The position numbers and the translations under genes were made by a program. The notes under the pieces are model-generated. The model ran no database searches and was not told the DNA's origin. It saw only the letters and a program-made list of their open reading frames with translations. DNA of 9,530 nt from Thermofilum sp. (GTDB taxonomy: Archaea > Thermoproteota > Thermoprotei > Thermofilales > Thermofilaceae), in NCBI GenBank assembly GCA_020832965.1, contig JAJHRM010000091.1, forward strand, positions 1-9,530, in the 5' to 3' direction. Positions 6,524 through 9,530 of the stretch are shown piece by piece; the first letter of the stretch is position 1, and every line of letters starts with the position of its first letter.

Positions 6524-7044
6524 GAAAAATAGCAACATATTATAAACAAACAAAGTTTATAGTTTTAAGATTACCTCAAATATATGGTTTGGAATCTAAA
6601 GAGTTTATTAGTTTAATAAAAATAATAGAGAAAGGGATATTTCCCCTAGTTCCAAATAAAGTAGGAACTTTACCATTAATATATGTTGATGAAGTAGCAG
6701 ATATTATAAGATATATTGTGGAAAACTATGAAATTATTTATAACAAAATTCACGAAAACTTCAAGATGTTTATGTTATGCGAAGGAAATTACTCATATAT
6801 TAACCTTGTTAATATGGTTAGGGAAACGTTTGGGAAGGGAGGTTATATACCTGTTCCTTATGAGTTAATGTATCTAGCAGCGTTTTTTGTAGAGAATATA
6901 TTCAAGCTATTAAATAAAAATGAACCATTTAATACTTACAGGATGAAGTCATTTTGTAGAAGAAGAATCATAGAAGATAATTTTGCAATGTATTTTAATT
7001 ATAAATACAAATATAATTTAAATAATTTTTTTGATAAAAATTAG
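6520..7044 (+). CDS. C-terminal part of the same SDR epimerase/dehydratase
   Basis: This frame continues the preceding SDR without loss of homology. It opens with LRKIATYYKQTKFIVLRLPQ, and the IVLRLPQIYGLES that follows is the conserved strand and R-P-x-x-(V/I)-Y-G element after the Tyr-Lys helix. LPLIYVDEVADIIRYI is the later substrate-domain segment. The combined length of both parts is about 343 residues, normal for the family. There is no SD or independent start: TTG at 6520 only marks where the frame opens. One extra T in the T6 run at 6516-6521 would give a single uninterrupted gene reading EVFLRK across the junction. It is therefore either an inactivated gene, a sequencing error, or a gene rescued by slippage. 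The last 40 residues are Asn/Lys/Tyr-rich and poorly conserved-looking. The next gene begins 2 bases after the stop. Confidence 0.75.
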   Translation: MRKIATYYKQTKFIVLRLPQIYGLESKEFISLIKIIEKGIFPLVPNKVGTLPLIYVDEVADIIRYIVENYEIIYNKIHENFKMFMLCEGNYSYINLVNMVRETFGKGGYIPVPYELMYLAAFFVENIFKLLNKNEPFNTYRMKSFCRRRIIEDNFAMYFNYKYKYNLNNFFDKN

Positions 7045-7046
7045 AA

Positions 7047-8150
7047 ATGGGCAATATTGTTTACATTTTTAGGGGAGAACTATCAGAGACGTTAGAAAAT
7101 CTTTTAAGAGAAGATGTTTCATTGAGAAAAATATTGGAAGCAGAAGATGAAATTATAATTAAACCAAATTTTGTTGTGCCTAGAAAAATTTCAGTTACTA
7201 ATATTGAGCTAATAGATAATATCTGTAGTTATTGTGAAATTAATAAAGTAAAAGTTCGTATTGTTGAATACCCTGGTATGGAATTTCACCCGGATAACGT
7301 TGTTCAAGTTTTAGAACTTAAAAATTTGGTAAAAAGACATAAAAATTTGAAGATAGAAATACCACCTAAAGAATTTATAAGGATAAAGTCACAATACTAT
7401 TTAAAGGAAATGTTAATTGCAAAAGATATTTTTGAAATTCCATTAATTAATATTTTTAAAATAAAAACTCACTTGATAACAGAAGTATCTTTAGCCGCTA
7501 AAAATTTGATGGGAATACTTCATCCTTATACAAGAAATTTTATGCACATAAAAGGTGTTAACAGATGTTTGTTGGACGTAGTCGAAAGTATAAGACCTTC
7601 CTATAATATTGGGGAGGCTTATCCGGCAATGGAGGGGAGAGGTCCTGCATTTGGAATTCCTAGATATCTGAATATTCTTGTTGGAAGTTCGGATATTATA
7701 TCTTTAGATTCTTTTATTGTGCGCGAAATAATTAAACATCCATATTTAATTGATAAAATATATTACCTAAAATTTTACAAGAAGAGTAATAAGATGAATT
7801 ATATAGTTTATGGCGATAGGAATGCAATAATATTTGAGAGGCCTTTCTTACTTTCAAATCCTTCGATATTTTATAAGTTTTTCTATAATAATATGTATTT
7901 GGTTAACGTATTCTTCAATTATTTGCATATTAATGCTACGTTTAATGAATTATTATATAAGACTAAATATTTTGGAAATAAACCGGTGATTGTAAATAAA
8001 AAAATGCTAAATACGGTTAACAGAAATATATGTCCTACTCAAGCTATTAATTTTAATAAAGCGACTATAGATTATAAGAAATGCATAATGTGTATGAAAT
8101 GCGTTGACGAATATCCTGAGGTATTCAAAATTTCATATTTCTTTTCATAA
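7047..8150 (+). CDS. DUF362 family protein with a single-cluster ferredoxin-like C-terminus
   Basis: 367 residues from ATG 7047, 2 bases after the SDR stop. DUF362 signatures are visible. EIIIKPNFV (36-43) and TN-ELIDNIC (51-60) are N-terminal. IFKIKTHLITEVSLAAKNLMG (136-156), MHIKGVNRCLLDVVESI (166-182), MEGRGPAFG (195-203) and GSSDIISLDSFIVREI (213-229) follow. The C-terminus holds C329-P-T-Q-A-I and then C346-x2-C349-x2-C352. In a 2[4Fe-4S] ferredoxin these are the four ligands of one cluster (the Cys-Pro of the first motif plus the next CxxCxxC). The ligands of the other cluster are missing, and Tyr replaces the last Cys of CxxCxxCxxxCP. A single [4Fe-4S] centre is therefore likely. The biochemical role of DUF362 proteins is not settled; redox chemistry is inferred from the cluster. 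Strongly AT-rich like the rest of the block. Confidence 0.8.
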   Translation: MGNIVYIFRGELSETLENLLREDVSLRKILEAEDEIIIKPNFVVPRKISVTNIELIDNICSYCEINKVKVRIVEYPGMEFHPDNVVQVLELKNLVKRHKNLKIEIPPKEFIRIKSQYYLKEMLIAKDIFEIPLINIFKIKTHLITEVSLAAKNLMGILHPYTRNFMHIKGVNRCLLDVVESIRPSYNIGEAYPAMEGRGPAFGIPRYLNILVGSSDIISLDSFIVREIIKHPYLIDKIYYLKFYKKSNKMNYIVYGDRNAIIFERPFLLSNPSIFYKFFYNNMYLVNVFFNYLHINATFNELLYKTKYFGNKPVIVNKKMLNTVNRNICPTQAINFNKATIDYKKCIMCMKCVDEYPEVFKISYFFS

Positions 8151-8172
8151 ATATTTATGTTTTCTAAGCTAT

Positions 8173-8220
8173 TCATATTTTGGATATTTCAAATTTGATG
8201 TTTCATTTTCCAAAATATGA
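8173..8220. terminator. 12-bp perfect inverted repeat followed by T-rich sequence
   Basis: TCATATTTTGGA (8173-8184) and TCCAAAATATGA (8209-8220) form a perfect 12-bp stem with a 24-base T-rich loop, 23 bases after the DUF362 stop. It is followed by GTTTTCTTCTCCC. T-rich tracts end transcription in archaea, so this is a plausible end of the AT-rich operon. The symmetry could also be a binding site or the end of a small mobile element. Confidence 0.5.
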
Positions 8221-8238
8221 GTTTTCTTCTCCCTTAAA

Positions 8239-8250
8239 CGCTTTTAATGC
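8239..8250 (+). promoter_or_regulatory. TATA-like element before the 76-aa ORF
   Basis: CGCTTTTAATGC, about 30 bases before ATG 8275, is placed so that transcription would start near 8270-8273, giving an essentially leaderless mRNA. That is consistent with the absence of an SD before 8275. The motif is weak in such AT-rich DNA. Confidence 0.25.
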
Positions 8251-8274
8251 ATTTCTTCAGTCGTATATTCCCAT

Positions 8275-8505
8275 ATGAGGATATATTTATTCCATAGAGC
8301 AAAATTTAGGAAGTTTCCGCTGACTTTAACTATATTTTCAGTTCTGTTGACATTTTACTCTTTATTACATGGTGAGAATCCTTTTTGTGCTACTCCTTGC
8401 CTGTGCGCTAGGTATGGCGGCCCTTTATATGGAGAAATTATGGGGCCAGCCGTGTTCTTGATCGTCGCTGCTATTTTTAAGCAAGCATTATTATTCTTTC
8501 TTTAA
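8275..8505 (+). CDS. Small two-helix membrane protein, unknown
   Basis: 76 residues from ATG 8275. Helix 1 is at about 15-32 (PLTLTIFSVLLTFYSLL) and helix 2 at about 57-75 (GPAVFLIVAAIFKQALLFF). The loop between them carries three Cys (FCATPCLC) and Tyr/Gly residues. The basic N-terminus (HRAKFRK) predicts both ends cytoplasmic and the Cys loop outside. No SD is seen. I do not recognise the family; the HGENPF spacing vaguely recalls DUF5658-type small membrane proteins, but this is not secure. Another frame at 8369 encodes a 30-residue signal-like peptide (MVRILFVLLLACALG), which overlaps this gene and is less likely. Composition is intermediate between the AT-rich island and the GC-rich flank. 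Confidence 0.4.
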   Translation: MRIYLFHRAKFRKFPLTLTIFSVLLTFYSLLHGENPFCATPCLCARYGGPLYGEIMGPAVFLIVAAIFKQALLFFL

Positions 8506-8529
8506 GGGTTGGCGCGCGCTTTGAAGAGT

Positions 8530-8535
8530 GAGGTG
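8530..8535 (+). promoter_or_regulatory. Shine-Dalgarno site choosing start TTG 8542
   Basis: GAGGTG at 8530-8535 is spaced 6 nt from TTG 8542, the ideal archaeal arrangement. It favours this start over the in-frame TTG at 8521 for the small membrane-protein gene that follows. Confidence 0.45.
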
Positions 8536-8541
8536 CGCGGG

Positions 8542-8777
8542 TTGGTGGGCGTTGTAGGCTACCTGAGGGGGAGAACCTGCAATCTCTTTTCTTTTTTCCT
8601 TTTATAGTTTTGCTCGTACTCACTGCCGTTAAGTTTGCCGCTGGGGATTCGGTGATGGCTGATATGTTGGCCGCTTACGCTTATTACCAGCTTGCGGGAG
8701 GCGTGTTCGCTGCTCTTATTGTTGCGGTTCGGGAGGGTGGCGGTCTGCAGCGCTCTGAGAACAGGCGGCGGGTTTAA
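8542..8777 (+). pseudogene. Small membrane protein gene with an apparent -1 frameshift at a G5 run
   Basis: From TTG 8542 the frame reads MVGVVGYLRG, and then turns to a stop at TAG 8605. Switching frame within the G5 run at 8567-8571 gives GENLQSLFFFPFIVLLVLTA, then VKFAAGDSVMADMLAAYAYY, then a second hydrophobic stretch GVFAALIVAV and a basic tail ending NRRRV, with TAA at 8775. A sixth G would restore an intact protein of about 78 residues with two helices (about residues 16-31 and 51-64). The second frame has no start of its own before TTG 8610, and a TGA at 8529 closes it upstream. The family is not recognised. The convergent nucleotidyltransferase ends 7 bases away. Functional gene with a sequencing error and real pseudogene are both possible. 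Confidence 0.5.
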
Positions 8778-8784
8778 CGTCTCT

Positions 8785-9530
8785 TTAATGGCTGTGGCGT
8801 TTTAGTTCGATTTCGGCCGCTTCTAGTTCTTTCAGCGTGTTTATTGGCAGCCAAGCGTCTCGGGGGACGATGAACGCGTGGAGCTTTCTCTTTTCCGCGA
8901 GGAGGGGTAGTAGCGTGTTTTCGAACTCTATGGGTTCCTCGGCGTTCATGTCCACGATGTTGAGGAGTGTTTTCAGGGCGGGCGGCTCGAGGATGTACAG
9001 GCCGACGCTCGCGTGGACGGGGAGGACCGGCTTTTCCCTGAAGCTGGTGGCGAGGCCGAGGGGGTCGGTTTCAACGCAGCCCCAGGGCAGCTGGAGGCCT
9101 GTGGTGACGGCGGCGCTCGCGTGGACCCCCAGCCGGTTCACCGCTTCGATGTGGCTGGAGAGGAACCGCAGCGGCAGCGTTTCGTCGAGGAATATGTCGT
9201 CGGGGAACGCTACGAAGATTCTTCGGTTCGCGTCGATCACCCCTTTCTCTATCGCGTGCTTCAGCGCCTTGCCCTTCCCCACTTTCTTGAGCGGGGGGTC
9301 GAGGCACCGCCTCGCGGTCGCGCCGAGCTCGCTGCACGCTTTCTCCGTCTCCTTGACCACTTCCTCGTACTTGGTGAGTATGACGAACTCTTTGAAGCCG
9401 TTGAACGCCATGTACCTGATGCACCTCCTTAGGAGCGGCTCCCCGTTGAGCCGGATGAGGGGTTTGGGCGTTTTGATCAACCCCATTCTTTTCCCTTCGC
9501 CGCCGGCCATGACGACGACCTGCGTCTTCT
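8785..9530 (-). CDS. Sugar-1-phosphate nucleotidyltransferase (start outside window)
   Basis: Minus-strand frame ending at TAA (8787-8785) and open to the right edge. Codons upstream of the ATG at 9510 read KTQVVV, which completes the first strand before MAGGEGKRM. The true start is therefore probably beyond 9530, and this entry has about 247 residues. GGEGKRM is the nucleotide-binding glycine loop and KTPKPLIRLNGEPLL supplies the conserved Lys-Pro. FPDDIF holds the metal-binding Asp, usually seen as G-D in relatives. FREKP and SVGLYIL form the sugar-binding strand, and WLPINTLKELEAAE is the usual C-terminal element. It would make an NDP-sugar from NTP and a sugar-1-phosphate in the cytosol (glucose- or mannose-1-phosphate type); the exact sugar and nucleotide cannot be told. 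It lacks the C-terminal left-handed beta-helix of the bifunctional enzymes. GC-rich, native-looking composition. Confidence 0.85.
   Translation of the reverse strand, partial: KTQVVVMAGGEGKRMGLIKTPKPLIRLNGEPLLRRCIRYMAFNGFKEFVILTKYEEVVKETEKACSELGATARRCLDPPLKKVGKGKALKHAIEKGVIDANRRIFVAFPDDIFLDETLPLRFLSSHIEAVNRLGVHASAAVTTGLQLPWGCVETDPLGLATSFREKPVLPVHASVGLYILEPPALKTLLNIVDMNAEEPIEFENTLLPLLAEKRKLHAFIVPRDAWLPINTLKELEAAEIELKRHSH

Noticed and set aside
8369..8461. 30-residue signal-peptide-like frame (MVRILFVLLLACALG)
   Set aside because: Too short, no SD, and overlapped by a longer two-helix ORF; noted only as an alternative.
9013..9432. Plus-strand and second minus-strand frames over the nucleotidyltransferase
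   Set aside because: Shadows of a well-supported nucleotidyltransferase in GC-rich DNA.

Overview
The window looks archaeal, most likely from a thermophilic Thermoproteota (crenarchaeal) genome. The clues are GGAGG/GAGGTG-type Shine-Dalgarno sites, TTG and GTG starts, purine/TATA promoter-like elements close to start codons, AGA/AGG and ATA codon use, and archaeal-looking UDP-glucose dehydrogenase and nucleotidyltransferase sequences. The genus cannot be fixed from this alone.

The layout is a mosaic. (1) Positions 1-995, minus strand: a multi-pass membrane protein (GT-C-like) running off the left edge. (2) 996-1245: divergent spacer. (3) 1246-1895, GC-rich: a small intact-looking gene of unknown function, joined directly to a decayed internal piece of a UDP-glucose/GDP-mannose 6-dehydrogenase. 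(4) About 1896-8270, strikingly AT-rich: a SAM-dependent methyltransferase; a 57-bp relic of the small gene of block 3; a translationally coupled pair of membrane proteins (234 and 776 aa, the second GT-C/YfhO-like); a possible 51-aa ORF; an extended-SDR NAD-dependent epimerase/dehydratase split by a frameshift at a T6 run; and a DUF362-type protein with a half-ferredoxin tail. A 12-bp inverted repeat followed by T-rich sequence closes this block. (5) 8275-8777: two small membrane-protein genes, the second apparently frameshifted at a G5 run. (6) 8785-9530, minus strand, GC-rich: a sugar-1-phosphate nucleotidyltransferase running off the right edge.

Taken together this reads as a cell-surface glycan (polysaccharide, glycolipid or protein N-glycan) biosynthesis region. 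The nucleotidyltransferase would make NDP-sugars, and the relic dehydrogenase once made UDP-glucuronate or a similar sugar. The SDR would modify sugars, the methyltransferase would cap them, and the GT-C-like membrane proteins would transfer lipid-linked sugars outside the membrane. The AT-rich block, gene fragments at its left edge and broken reading frames suggest a recently acquired, actively reshuffled cassette. The pathway product cannot be named, and the glycan role is inferred from context.

I saw no tRNA, rRNA, CRISPR array or transposase gene.
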